DNA of 64,000 nt from a bacterium (GTDB lineage Bacteria; Pseudomonadota; Alphaproteobacteria; SP197). Positions 8,416 to 15,973 of this stretch are shown in pieces (the first letter of the stretch is position 1; each line of letters starts with the position of its first letter). The notes beneath the pieces are model-generated. The model had not been told where the DNA came from. It was given only the letters and a program-made list of their open reading frames with translations, and did no database searches. The stretch is taken from the NCBI GenBank assembly GCA_028821455.1, contig JAPPGE010000014.1:1-64000 (forward strand). The letters run 5' to 3'. Position numbers and translations under genes: made by a program.

Positions 8416-9270
8416 TCAGATTCCAACGTACTCCGGTGGGAGATAGTCGAAACGTTTCATTTGGACGCGGTGTTGCGAACAGATCCTCTCCACCTGGTCG
8501 GGTGTCAGTTCCTGCCGCCAATGTCCGGCGGTGCCTCGACGGAAGAACTTCTCCTGGTTGGGCGACCTCTCCTTGAACCCGCCAGCCACCTCCTGGCTCT
8601 GCAGGGTCCTGAACGAGGAGTTCCGGATAGCTCGCAATAGCCTCTGGTGCGACGGCTTCAGTCCCAGAAACCGCGCCACGCCTCCGAATGTTGCGGAAGG
8701 CTTGTCGATCATGTCCTCATAGCGCACAACATGGAGACGCGCATTGGGGCTGCCCGTCCAACTCTCGACGTGCTGCGTCCAGCTCCCCGAGACGATCGAG
8801 ACATTGTTGCGCTCCGGGTCATGAGGCATCTCCAGGTAGTCGGTCGCCATCAATTCGATTGCCTGGTCAAGATCGGTTCCCATGAAGTTTGCCGAGGATG
8901 CTGCCACATCGAGAGGATTGCGCACGATGTAGAGGGCGCCCGATGTCACACCCAGATTGATGGTCGGGTGCCCACGCACAGTCATCAGGGCATTGTGTGT
9001 CTTGCAGAAGATGGATCCCGGCTGTCCCCGGGCGATCAGTTCGCAGACCTTCGACCGCATGGCGGCCACGTCCTCGGGCGACCATTCGCTCACCGGGCGC
9101 CTGTCCACCATCTGGAACCACATCAGGGACCCGTCGCTCTGCAGGATCTCTCCCTGCATCCTGTTGAGATCAGCCGGCTTCGCCTCGTTGTGGAACAGAT
9201 TGTGCAGAAACGCCCGCATCCACGTGTTGCCAGATTTCGGGTAGCTGGCCAGCCAGACGATGTCGCCCAC
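8416..9270 (-). CDS. PAPS-dependent sulfotransferase, cassette 3
   Basis: A 284-residue sulfotransferase. The GTG at 9270 is taken as start because it gives (V)GDIVWLASYPKSGNTW aligned with the MGDIV start of the paralogues; a TTG two codons upstream is the alternative. The 3'-PB motif is YIVRNPLDVAASSANF and the C-terminal motif RRGTAGHWRQELTPDQ. It is closest by eye to sulfotransferase 4 over the first 200 residues and to sulfotransferase 1 at the C-terminus, a mosaic pattern consistent with recombination between copies. Unlike cassettes 1, 2 and 4, no coiled-coil gene follows. Confidence 0.88.
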   Translation of the reverse strand: MGDIVWLASYPKSGNTWMRAFLHNLFHNEAKPADLNRMQGEILQSDGSLMWFQMVDRRPVSEWSPEDVAAMRSKVCELIARGQPGSIFCKTHNALMTVRGHPTINLGVTSGALYIVRNPLDVAASSANFMGTDLDQAIELMATDYLEMPHDPERNNVSIVSGSWTQHVESWTGSPNARLHVVRYEDMIDKPSATFGGVARFLGLKPSHQRLLRAIRNSSFRTLQSQEVAGGFKERSPNQEKFFRRGTAGHWRQELTPDQVERICSQHRVQMKRFDYLPPEYVGI

Positions 9271-9292
9271 GCACAAGACCCCTCAATGAAAA

Positions 9293-9318
9293 GGGAGCGG
9301 CCACAAAGAGCCGCTCCC
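9293..9318 (-). terminator. Conserved porin-sulfotransferase intercistronic hairpin 3
   Basis: GGGAGCGGC / GCCGCTCCC is a 9-bp stem between porin 3 and sulfotransferase 3, followed on the minus strand by TTTTCATTG, the same tail as in cassette 5. Confidence 0.73.
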
Positions 9319-9349
9319 TGAAGATACTTGGGATATCAGATGGCGGCGA

Positions 9350-10309
9350 TCAGAAGCTGATCAGCAACGCAATGGCGGCGAAGGTCGTATCACCATCGTC
9401 TTGTGGGGAATCACCCCCGAGGACACCGGCCATGCTGACGCCCGGGCCAAGATTGTAGGTCCCCATCAGACGGGTAAAGTCTGTGTCGACACCTTCACTG
9501 TCCTGACTCGTGTTGCCGTAGTTGGCGCTGACCGCCCACGGACCATCACCGTACTTGATGCCAACATCGAACTGGGTCGTGTCGTCCATCGCATTGTCGT
9601 GGTCCTGAACGCGATAAGAACCGCCGATGGAAACTCCGGACATCGACACCACGAGACCTGTGTTCCAGTCCGTCTCCGTCGTATTCTCCATATCTTTGCT
9701 CGTCATGCCTGCAGCAGCTGTGACGCCGGTGTCACCGAACGCACCATCATAGCGCGAACCGACGGACCACGCGTCACCACCTTCCGCAGAATACACGGAG
9801 CCTGAGTCCACATTTGTGCCGGCCTCCGGCGCATATGACGCACCAAACTGGAAACCGTTGATCACGGGCGAAAAGTACAGCAGGGATGCCCCGTCCGAAC
9901 CTGCGCCGGCAAATGTCGAGTGCCAGTGACCGCTCAGATGCCCGGACCACCATGGCGTGTTGATGCCATACCAGTATGTGGCATAGGGGGCAGCCGTCGA
10001 CATCTTGTACGAAGCGGTGTCTTGGTTGCCGACGCGAAGCTCGCCGAAGGATCCGCTGACAGAGGCGAACTGCCCGTGGGCCGGCGATTTACCCGCTCCA
10101 CCATCGACATCGATTCGCATAGCGACTTCCAGACCATTGTCTAGAACAGTGGAGCCCTTGAAGACGAGCAAGACATCGTTGGAGATCGCGAGGTCGTCTT
10201 TGTTTGCATTGGCTTCGGCATCGCTGTCTACAATCGCGACGCCCCACATGGACCGGCCGCCAATGCTCAGAGAGATCGGCTCGGCCATCATCTCCTCCGC
10301 GACGGCCAC
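9350..10309 (-). CDS. Silent outer-membrane porin 3, lacking a signal peptide
   Basis: A 319-residue porin, the shortest of the five. It has EEMMAEPISLSIGG at the mature start, INGFQFGASYAPEAG in the middle, GIKYGDGPWAVSANYG, and AAIALLISF at the end with terminal Phe. The in-frame stop TGA lies 11 codons before the GTG start, with no start codon or signal peptide in between. It points left, away from the single expressed porin promoter at 10949-10977, and its 5' end is only about 0.7 kb from the 5' end of porin 4. The frame is intact. Confidence 0.88.
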   Translation of the reverse strand: MAVAEEMMAEPISLSIGGRSMWGVAIVDSDAEANANKDDLAISNDVLLVFKGSTVLDNGLEVAMRIDVDGGAGKSPAHGQFASVSGSFGELRVGNQDTASYKMSTAAPYATYWYGINTPWWSGHLSGHWHSTFAGAGSDGASLLYFSPVINGFQFGASYAPEAGTNVDSGSVYSAEGGDAWSVGSRYDGAFGDTGVTAAAGMTSKDMENTTETDWNTGLVVSMSGVSIGGSYRVQDHDNAMDDTTQFDVGIKYGDGPWAVSANYGNTSQDSEGVDTDFTRLMGTYNLGPGVSMAGVLGGDSPQDDGDTTFAAIALLISF

Positions 10310-10437
10310 ACCCGAAGCCGCACATGTGGTGTTAACTCATTGCTTCAACGCCGTACCTTCTTTCTGCATGCTGCAACTTCTGACGGATCCACGAGTGGAC
10401 TCACTCGCGTCTGCAACTCGACTACGAGGGAGACGCC
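10310..10437. other. 128-bp recombination-site-like module 3
   Basis: Exactly 128 bp between porin 3 and the recombinase remnant. It carries GAGTTGCAGACGCG, CAGAAGTTGCAGCATG, GCGTTGAAGCAATGA with the in-frame TGA, CCAC-AT-GTGCG, then CTTCGGGTGTGGCC joining the porin-homologous sequence. It lies in inverted orientation relative to the signal-peptide region of porin 4. Confidence 0.6.
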
Positions 10438-10712
10438 ATGGCCACAATGCATCTCACACGGGCCTTACGGCGCCAAAAGGCCACCCGCGACATCCGAGCC
10501 GAGTAGGCCTGTCGGATGTCCGTCTCCACGATCTGCGGCAACCGTGCGCCTCCCTTACCATCATGTGGAGAACATCCCCGCCGGTTGTGAAGCGCCTGAT
10601 TGGACACGCGCGGCCGACCATGACAGTCCGATCCGTACGGATCGGCGACCGGGGACCCGAGGCGGCAGCGGAGCGCATCGGAACCCTGATCGCCGGCATG
10701 CTTGGCATGGAC
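10438..10712 (+). pseudogene. Tyrosine recombinase remnant 3 (IntA start joined to IntB end)
   Basis: The first 20 codons, MATMHLTRALRRQKATRDI, match the start of IntA (14721-15845). After a stop, the translation SDVRLHDLRQPCASL followed by VVKRLIGHARPTMTVRSV and AAAERIGTLIAGMLGMD matches the last 70 residues of IntB (13597-14724; VRLHDLRHTYAS, AGMLDMG). About 2 kb of the two-gene operon has been deleted between the two points. The catalytic His of LRH and the Tyr of RYAH are lost (LRQ, VRSV), so it is dead. It shows that the IntA-IntB pair once stood next to porin 3 too. Confidence 0.8.
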
Positions 10713-10904
10713 CAACGAGTGCTGCCCCACGAATCGCCTGATGACTGTCCGTTGAGAACCTCGACGGCCGTAAATCGGGTGGTACCTGGCAAACAGCCGG
10801 TGCAACCTTCCCAGAAATGCAACTGCTACTTGCTCCAACATCGTCTAGGAGGGACCCAACAAGCAGTGCCGCTTCGCCCAAGGCCGTGCCTGTGCATAAA
10901 TCCT

Positions 10905-10920
10905 GTTGCAATCTTGCAAC
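10905..10920. repeat. GTTGCA-ATCT-TGCAAC inverted repeat
   Basis: A perfect 6-bp inverted repeat with a 4-bp centre, about 30 bp upstream of the porin 4 promoter -35 box. GTTGCA is the same word that recurs in the 128-bp modules, so this may be a recombinase or regulator binding site. Confidence 0.45.
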
Positions 10921-10948
10921 ACCTGTTGAACTTACGCCATACATACCT

Positions 10949-10977
10949 TTGACGGAACCGCGGTATCGCGCTACATA
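10949..10977 (+). promoter_or_regulatory. Promoter of the expressed porin 4 (sigma-70 type)
   Basis: TTGACG (10949-10954), a 17-bp spacer and TACATA (10972-10977) give a good sigma-70-like promoter about 65 bp upstream of the porin 4 ATG. A perfect palindrome TAGGATCCTA follows at 11016-11025 and may be an operator. No such promoter was found in front of the other four porins. Confidence 0.6.
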
Positions 10978-11044
10978 GGCCCCTGCCAGCACCGTTGTGC
11001 CGGCATTTCCTTGATTAGGATCCTATCATGAAAGGAAGTGAACA

Positions 11045-12070
11045 ATGAAAAAGGCCCTTATGGGAACCACTGCCCTTGTGGCGGCCGCGGTGACTTCGGG
11101 TGTGGCCGCCGAGGAGATGATGGCCGAGCCGGTCTCGCTGACCATCGGCGGCAACTCGCACTGGGGTATTGCCATCGTCGACAACGAGGCAAAGGAAGAT
11201 CCAGATGACCTCGCCCTCTCGAACGACGTGGAACTCAGGTTCCACGGTTCAACAGTTCTGGACAGCGGAGTCGAGGTTGGTGTGCGCATCGAGATCGAAG
11301 GCGAGCAGAGCGGCGACCAAGGTGACGAGACCTACATGTACCTGGAAGGCTCGTTCGGCACGATCCGCATCGGCAACGATGATGCAGCAGGTGCCCAGAT
11401 GGGTACGGCGGCGCCCTATGCCACGTACTTCTATGGCATCAATACGCCTTGGTGGGTGGGCACATTCAGCGGCGCTAACAGCAACTGGCACACTACGTTC
11501 GCCGGTGCGAACGCGGGCGATGCCGCTTCCGTGATGTATTTCTCGCCGACCATCAACGGTTTCCAGTTCGGTCTCTCCTATGCCCCTGAGGCGGGTGTGG
11601 AAGCACGAAGCGGTACAGCTTCAAATGGCCCGGGGAACGAACTCGTCTCGATCGGTGCTCGCTATGACGGTGCCTTCGGTGATGCCGGTGTCACGATTGC
11701 CGCCGGGCATTCCAGCCACGACATGGAGGGAGGCCCGACCCCGACGGACACCTCTCTTGGCGTGGTGGTGTCCATGTCCGGAGTGTCAGTCGGCGGGTCG
11801 TACATGGTTACGGACCCAGACACAGACGGGGTAGACGACGTTGAGCAGATGGACGTCGGCATTAGCTATGGTGAGGGTCCGTGGACCGTCAGCGTCAACT
11901 ACGGCGAGAAGAGCCAAGACAGTTCCAATCTTGACAACACCTACGCCCGTCTGTTGGCCAACTACAACCTTGGCCCAGGCATCAATCTTGCCGGTGCTCT
12001 CGGTCAGGACACGTTTGAAGACGACGAAAACACGACGTTTGCCGGTATTGCGATGGCGATCAACTTCTGA
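11045..12070 (+). CDS. Expressed outer-membrane porin 4 with signal peptide
   Basis: A 341-residue porin and the only complete one of five. MKKALMGTTALVAAAVTSGVAA is a Sec signal peptide (quoted as MKKALMGTTALV then AAAVTSGVAA), with cleavage probably before EEMMAEP. The barrel has INGFQFGLSYAPEAG, GISYGEGPWTVSVNYG and the C-terminal AGIAMAINF. A Shine-Dalgarno sequence AAGGAAG ends 7 bp before the ATG, and a promoter lies at 10949. The signal-peptide 3' end (CTTCGGGTGTGGCC) is exactly where the silent copies start to be similar. It heads an operon with a sulfotransferase and a coiled-coil protein. It would form a general diffusion pore in the outer membrane. Confidence 0.92.
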   Translation: MKKALMGTTALVAAAVTSGVAAEEMMAEPVSLTIGGNSHWGIAIVDNEAKEDPDDLALSNDVELRFHGSTVLDSGVEVGVRIEIEGEQSGDQGDETYMYLEGSFGTIRIGNDDAAGAQMGTAAPYATYFYGINTPWWVGTFSGANSNWHTTFAGANAGDAASVMYFSPTINGFQFGLSYAPEAGVEARSGTASNGPGNELVSIGARYDGAFGDAGVTIAAGHSSHDMEGGPTPTDTSLGVVVSMSGVSVGGSYMVTDPDTDGVDDVEQMDVGISYGEGPWTVSVNYGEKSQDSSNLDNTYARLLANYNLGPGINLAGALGQDTFEDDENTTFAGIAMAINF

Positions 12071-12100
12071 TCATCAATATCTGATATCGCATGTTCTTTG

Positions 12101-12126
12101 AGGAGCGGCCCTTGGGGGCCGCTCCT
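12101..12126 (+). terminator. Conserved porin-sulfotransferase intercistronic hairpin 4
   Basis: AGGAGCGGCCC / GGGCCGCTCCT is a perfect 11-bp stem with loop TTGG, followed by TTCCGTT, 30 bp after the porin 4 stop and 20 bp before sulfotransferase 4. It is a strong structure without a long T tract, so partial read-through is plausible. Confidence 0.75.
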
Positions 12127-12145
12127 TTCCGTTGGGGTTTCATTC

Positions 12146-12991
12146 ATGGGCGACATTGTCTGGCTGGCCAGCTATCCGAAATCGGGCAACACATGGATGC
12201 GAGCGTTCCTGCACAACCTCTTCCACAACGAGGCGAAGCCGACTGACTTGAACAGGATGCAGGGCGAGATCCTACAGAGCGACGGTTCGCTGATGTGGTT
12301 CAGGATGGTGGACAAGCGTCCGGTGAGCGAATGGTCGCCCGAGGATGTGGCCGCCATGCGGCCGAAGGTCTGCGAACTGATCGCCCGGGGACAGCCGGGA
12401 TCCATCTTCTGCAAGACCCACAATGCCCTGATGACGGTGCACGGGTATCCAACCATCAATCTGGGTGTGACATCGGGCGCCATCTACATCGTGCGCAATC
12501 CTCTCGATGTGGCGGCCTCTTCGGCGGACTTTATGGGAACCGATCTTGACCAGGCGATCGCGTTGATGGCGACCGACTACCTGGAGACGCCCCATGACCC
12601 GGAGCGCAACAATGCCTCGATTGTCTCGGGCAGTTGGTCACAGCATGTGGCGAGCTGGACCGGCCGGAAGAATGAGCGTCTCCACGTGGTCAGGTATGAA
12701 GACATGATCGACAAGCCTTCCGCAACCTTTGGAGGGGTGGCGCGATTTCTGGGGCTGAAGCCGTCGCGCCAGAGACTTTTGCGGGCCATCCGCAACTCCT
12801 CGTTTCGGACCATGCAGCGCCAGGAGGAGGCTGGCGGGTTCAAGGAGAGGTCGGAGCACCAGAAAAGCTTCTTCCGCCGCGGCAAGGCCGGGGGCTGGAA
12901 GGATGAACTGAGCGAGAACCAGATTCAGCAGATCTGCGAGGACCATGGCGAGCAGATGAAACGCTTCGGCTACCTCCCTGGGGACGGCTGA
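12146..12991 (+). CDS. PAPS-dependent sulfotransferase, cassette 4 (expressed)
   Basis: A 281-residue sulfotransferase downstream of the expressed porin. The ATG at 12146 gives MGDIVWLASYPKSGNTW; the upstream extension of the frame covers the hairpin and is not coding. The 3'-PB motif is YIVRNPLDVAASSADF and the C-terminal motif RRGKAGGWKDELSENQ. Being behind the only porin promoter in the array, it is probably the sulfotransferase currently made, by read-through of the 12101-12126 hairpin. Substrate unknown. Confidence 0.91.
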   Translation: MGDIVWLASYPKSGNTWMRAFLHNLFHNEAKPTDLNRMQGEILQSDGSLMWFRMVDKRPVSEWSPEDVAAMRPKVCELIARGQPGSIFCKTHNALMTVHGYPTINLGVTSGAIYIVRNPLDVAASSADFMGTDLDQAIALMATDYLETPHDPERNNASIVSGSWSQHVASWTGRKNERLHVVRYEDMIDKPSATFGGVARFLGLKPSRQRLLRAIRNSSFRTMQRQEEAGGFKERSEHQKSFFRRGKAGGWKDELSENQIQQICEDHGEQMKRFGYLPGDG

Positions 12992-13051
12992 GCGCCTGCT
13001 CCGTTGATCTTGATCAGGGGAATTCACCAACCCGTTACGCGTCGCCTATTC

Positions 13052-13381
13052 ATGTTGCACACGAGCGACCCATGCACCTTGGAGCTGGCGGCGAAGCAGC
13101 CCGTTCTGGAGCGACGCACGAAGATCATGCAATCCGAGTTCAAGGCCGATGTTGCCCGGCTGTCCGAGGACAACAACACCAAGCGGAATGCGGAAGCCGC
13201 CAAAAGGGAAACTCGGCTCATTGTGGCGACTGCAGGGCTCTTGACCTTCGCCGTGGCAGTTCTCGGTCTCTTGATCTGCTGGCCTCGGAGAATGAACTGC
13301 AAACGCCTTTCTGGGCTGAAGGATACGCATGGAAGCCTGTACAGGCCGAGTACGATGTCTTTCGGTGACAGCAAGGGTTAA
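13052..13381 (+). CDS. Small coiled-coil, single-TM protein, copy 4, with C-terminal extension
   Basis: A 109-residue protein whose first 75 residues match copy 1 (SDPCT.ELAAK, ARLSEDN, KRETRLIV and the TM segment TFAVAVLGLLI). Copy 1 stops just after the TM. Here that stop is lost and about 33 residues follow that come from sequence that is non-coding downstream of copy 1 (GLKDTHGSLYRPSTMSF), so the tail is probably not functional. It lies 60 bp after sulfotransferase 4, as third gene of the expressed cassette. The gap to 13597 shows no further gene. Confidence 0.62.
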   Translation: MLHTSDPCTLELAAKQPVLERRTKIMQSEFKADVARLSEDNNTKRNAEAAKRETRLIVATAGLLTFAVAVLGLLICWPRRMNCKRLSGLKDTHGSLYRPSTMSFGDSKG

Positions 13382-13596
13382 AGCGCGGCGCACACAGAGA
13401 GCGGGCGTCCCTGTCAAGCACACTGATTCGAAATCCCACCAATCCGGACACAAGACCATCCGCGGCAGAAGACCCCTCAGCCACGCCGCAACCCAAGATT
13501 CAACACCTGGTCGTCATATTCCGACCGGTCGACGGCGGTTCTGGAGCAACGAGGTTCTCGACCGTGGCCATCGCGAGTTTCACCGGAAAGCCCTCG

Positions 13597-14724
13597 TCAT
13601 CCCATGTCCAGCATGCCGGCGATCGCCGTTCCGATGCGTTCCGATGCCGCTTCAGTTTCCCGGTCGCCCATGTGTGCGTACCGCATTGTCATTGTCATCT
13701 GCGAGTGACCAAGGAGCTTTGCCACCACGGGAAGCGGCGTTCCCTGCATGACGGCATGGCTGGCATATGTGTGACGAAGATCGTGAAGACGGACATCCTC
13801 GATGCCAGCGTCCCTGCGAATTGTGTACCACAGCGAAAGATCGTCGGAGAGCGGTCGGCCTTGATCCAGGGGCGAAGGGAAAACGAAAGCGCTGTCACCC
13901 GTCATGTGGCGCTCAATGATGGTCCTTGCACCGGAATTCAGAAAGACCCTTCGAGGCCCCGTCTTGCTGTCGAGAAGCCGGAGGCCGTCATCGAACACTT
14001 CTCTCTTTTGCAGACGGACGATCTCGTTCCTGCGGCACCCGGTGAGCACAAGAAGCCGGATGATGTCGATCTGCACTCGCTGTGTGGGACTGATTCCATC
14101 GGAGTTGTCATGATGATCGAGAGCGTCGTGCAGGCGATGAAGTTCGTCCTCCGAAAGGAAGCGGGTGAGTTTTGGTCTGTGGTTGGGTCTGATGTTGCTG
14201 GTCGGGTTCGCGGCGATGTGGCCGCGGGAGACGGCATGATTGAAGATGTGGCGCAGGATCTTCAGACAGTGGTTGGCGCCGCCAGGCGCTGTTCTGCTGT
14301 AGTCGTCGAACCACCGGTGCACCATGGAAGGGGTGATTCGGTCCAGGCGCCGGGATCCGAACGTGGGCAATAGACGGCCAAGGTTTCTGTCATGCCACCG
14401 GATGGTGGCGGGCTTGCAGCGATAAATCCAAGAATCTCTCCAGGGCCCGGCAGCGAAGTCCCTGAAGCAAGGGACTGCTGTGTCATCTTCGCCGCGACGG
14501 GTCAGTCGCTCAAGGCTCTCCGTGCGGGCCTGCCTGACGGTCTTGAACGAGATCGGACCAAGTGACGCTCTCTTCCCGCTTTCGACATGGATGAAGCTGC
14601 GACCACCTGATGGGTACACCCGGACACCGAGGGAGGGAACGACTGTGTCGCAGAGTGTGTATTCCCGGGAGTTCGGCTTGAGTTTCCGAACGAGGGTGTC
14701 GGTCAGGCGCTCCCTGCGGTTCAT
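13597..14724 (-). CDS. Tyrosine recombinase IntB
   Basis: A 375-residue site-specific recombinase of the phage-integrase family. An N-terminal DUF4102-like segment (LVRKLKPNSREYTLCDTVVP) is followed by a core-binding domain and a catalytic domain. The catalytic set is visible: TGCRRNEI (Arg), DSKTGPRR (Lys), LHDLRHTYAS (His-x-x-Arg), LLGH (His) and MRYAHM (Tyr). Its start overlaps the IntA stop by 4 bp (ATGA), so the two are translationally coupled. The product presumably acts at the 128-bp modules or the porin signal-peptide sites. IntB-derived sequence also survives in remnant 3. Confidence 0.93.
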   Translation of the reverse strand: MNRRERLTDTLVRKLKPNSREYTLCDTVVPSLGVRVYPSGGRSFIHVESGKRASLGPISFKTVRQARTESLERLTRRGEDDTAVPCFRDFAAGPWRDSWIYRCKPATIRWHDRNLGRLLPTFGSRRLDRITPSMVHRWFDDYSRTAPGGANHCLKILRHIFNHAVSRGHIAANPTSNIRPNHRPKLTRFLSEDELHRLHDALDHHDNSDGISPTQRVQIDIIRLLVLTGCRRNEIVRLQKREVFDDGLRLLDSKTGPRRVFLNSGARTIIERHMTGDSAFVFPSPLDQGRPLSDDLSLWYTIRRDAGIEDVRLHDLRHTYASHAVMQGTPLPVVAKLLGHSQMTMTMRYAHMGDRETEAASERIGTAIAGMLDMG

Positions 14725-15845
14725 GTCCTGGCCCTCCCGAGAACGGTGCCGACGGCCTCGGCCGCTTCGGCCACTACGTTATCGGCAAGGTGCGTGTACT
14801 TGAGGGTGGTCGCGGGATCGCTGTGGCCGAGAAGTCGGCCGACGGTGAGGATGCTCTCTCCCTGCATGACAGCAAGGGAGGCGTACGTGTGGCGCAAGTC
14901 GTGAAGGCGGACATCTGACAGAGCTGCTTCGGCACGGATGGATGTCCAGAGTTTGCCGACACTACTGCTGGAGATGTGTCCCTTGGTGCGCGTCGACGGA
15001 AACACCCAGGGCGAGTTCTTGGGAAGGCCATCCAGGATTTGCCGGGCCGGAGACGACAGCCAGACCATGCGAGGTCCCGTCTTGCTGTCACGGAGATGAA
15101 GATGACCCTGCCGGTATTCCGTCCAGCGGAGCGACACGATTTCCTGACTGCGGCATCCCGTCAGAAGAAGGAGTCGGATGATCGCTACTTCGGTCGGAAA
15201 GCGCTGTTCATGTGTCTTCAGCACCAACCCGAGCCGGCGAACTTCTTCGACGGAGCAGTAACGCTCCCGTCCTTTCCGGCGATAACGCCTGATGCCCTTG
15301 CATGGATTGCTTCCCTGAGGCCGGTAGCCATAGTCCTCGGCACGCGCCATGATGACGGAGAGGATCGGGGCGGATCGGTCGGCGGCCCCAGGCGTGGCAT
15401 GGAGGGAGGCGAACCACTCCCGGACATCGGTGCCCGTGATTCCCGCAATCTGACGTCCTCGGAACCATGGCAGAATCTGTTTGCGGTAGTAGCCCCGGTT
15501 GACGGTGAGTGTCCCAGGCTTCCATGCGCGTCCGTAACGGCGAAAGACCTCCTCGGCGACCGTCTCGAACAGAGTCTCTTCCGTTGATGCGGGCGTGCCG
15601 ATTCGGGTGGCGGCAAGCAATGCCTGGGCACGTTTGCGGGCTTCGATGAGGCTGATCTCGGAGGCATCGCCGACGATCTTCCAGATTCGATATCCCTGAT
15701 GCTGTGTATGAACAAAGAAACGTTTGCGCCCGGTCGGATAGACACGGATTCCGAAACCCTTGAGACCGGCGTCACGGATGTCGCGGGTGGTCTTGCGGGA
15801 CCGGAGGGCCTTGATGCGAGCCTCGGTGAGATGTGTTGCGGCCAT
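14721..15845 (-). CDS. Tyrosine recombinase IntA
   Basis: A 374-residue phage-integrase-family recombinase. The ATG at 15845 is preferred (Shine-Dalgarno GAGAGAG upstream; the remnants in the other cassettes start at the equivalent ATG) over an in-frame TTG 9 codons upstream. The catalytic residues are in TGCRSQEI, DSKTGPRM, LHDLRHTYAS, LLGHSDPATT and LKYTHL. The N-terminal DUF4102-like domain is GFGIRVYPTGRKRFFVH. It is divergent from porin 5 across a 128-bp gap, and first of the two-gene recombinase operon. Its 5' end is duplicated, decayed, beside porins 1, 2 and 3. Confidence 0.93.
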   Translation of the reverse strand: MAATHLTEARIKALRSRKTTRDIRDAGLKGFGIRVYPTGRKRFFVHTQHQGYRIWKIVGDASEISLIEARKRAQALLAATRIGTPASTEETLFETVAEEVFRRYGRAWKPGTLTVNRGYYRKQILPWFRGRQIAGITGTDVREWFASLHATPGAADRSAPILSVIMARAEDYGYRPQGSNPCKGIRRYRRKGRERYCSVEEVRRLGLVLKTHEQRFPTEVAIIRLLLLTGCRSQEIVSLRWTEYRQGHLHLRDSKTGPRMVWLSSPARQILDGLPKNSPWVFPSTRTKGHISSSSVGKLWTSIRAEAALSDVRLHDLRHTYASLAVMQGESILTVGRLLGHSDPATTLKYTHLADNVVAEAAEAVGTVLGRART

Positions 15846-15973
15846 GGATTCTCTCTCGCAATTTCGTTGCAAACGCGGGAGAATCCATTAGAGAATTCCA
15901 CCGCAGTTGCAGAATAGAAAGAGAAAATAAGACGTATTATTAGTTAGTTAGCACCACGGGTGCGCCCACTGGT
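15846..15973. other. 128-bp recombination-site-like module 5 (next to intact recombinases)
   Basis: The gap between IntA and porin 5 is again exactly 128 bp. It contains CGTTGCAAACGCG, CGCAGTTGCAGAATAG, an AT-rich stretch (AAAGAGAAAATAAGACGTA), TTAGTTAGTTAG with the in-frame TAG, CCAC-GG-GTGCG, then GGTGTGGCCGTTGCC. Compared with modules 1-3 the GCGTTGAAGCAGTGA block is replaced by AT-rich sequence. It is the best candidate for the functional att site because the recombinases are intact. Confidence 0.62.

Noticed and set aside
14721-15872. Start of IntA at 15872
   Set aside because: This would be a TTG; the ATG at 15845 has a Shine-Dalgarno and corresponds to the start of all three remnants.
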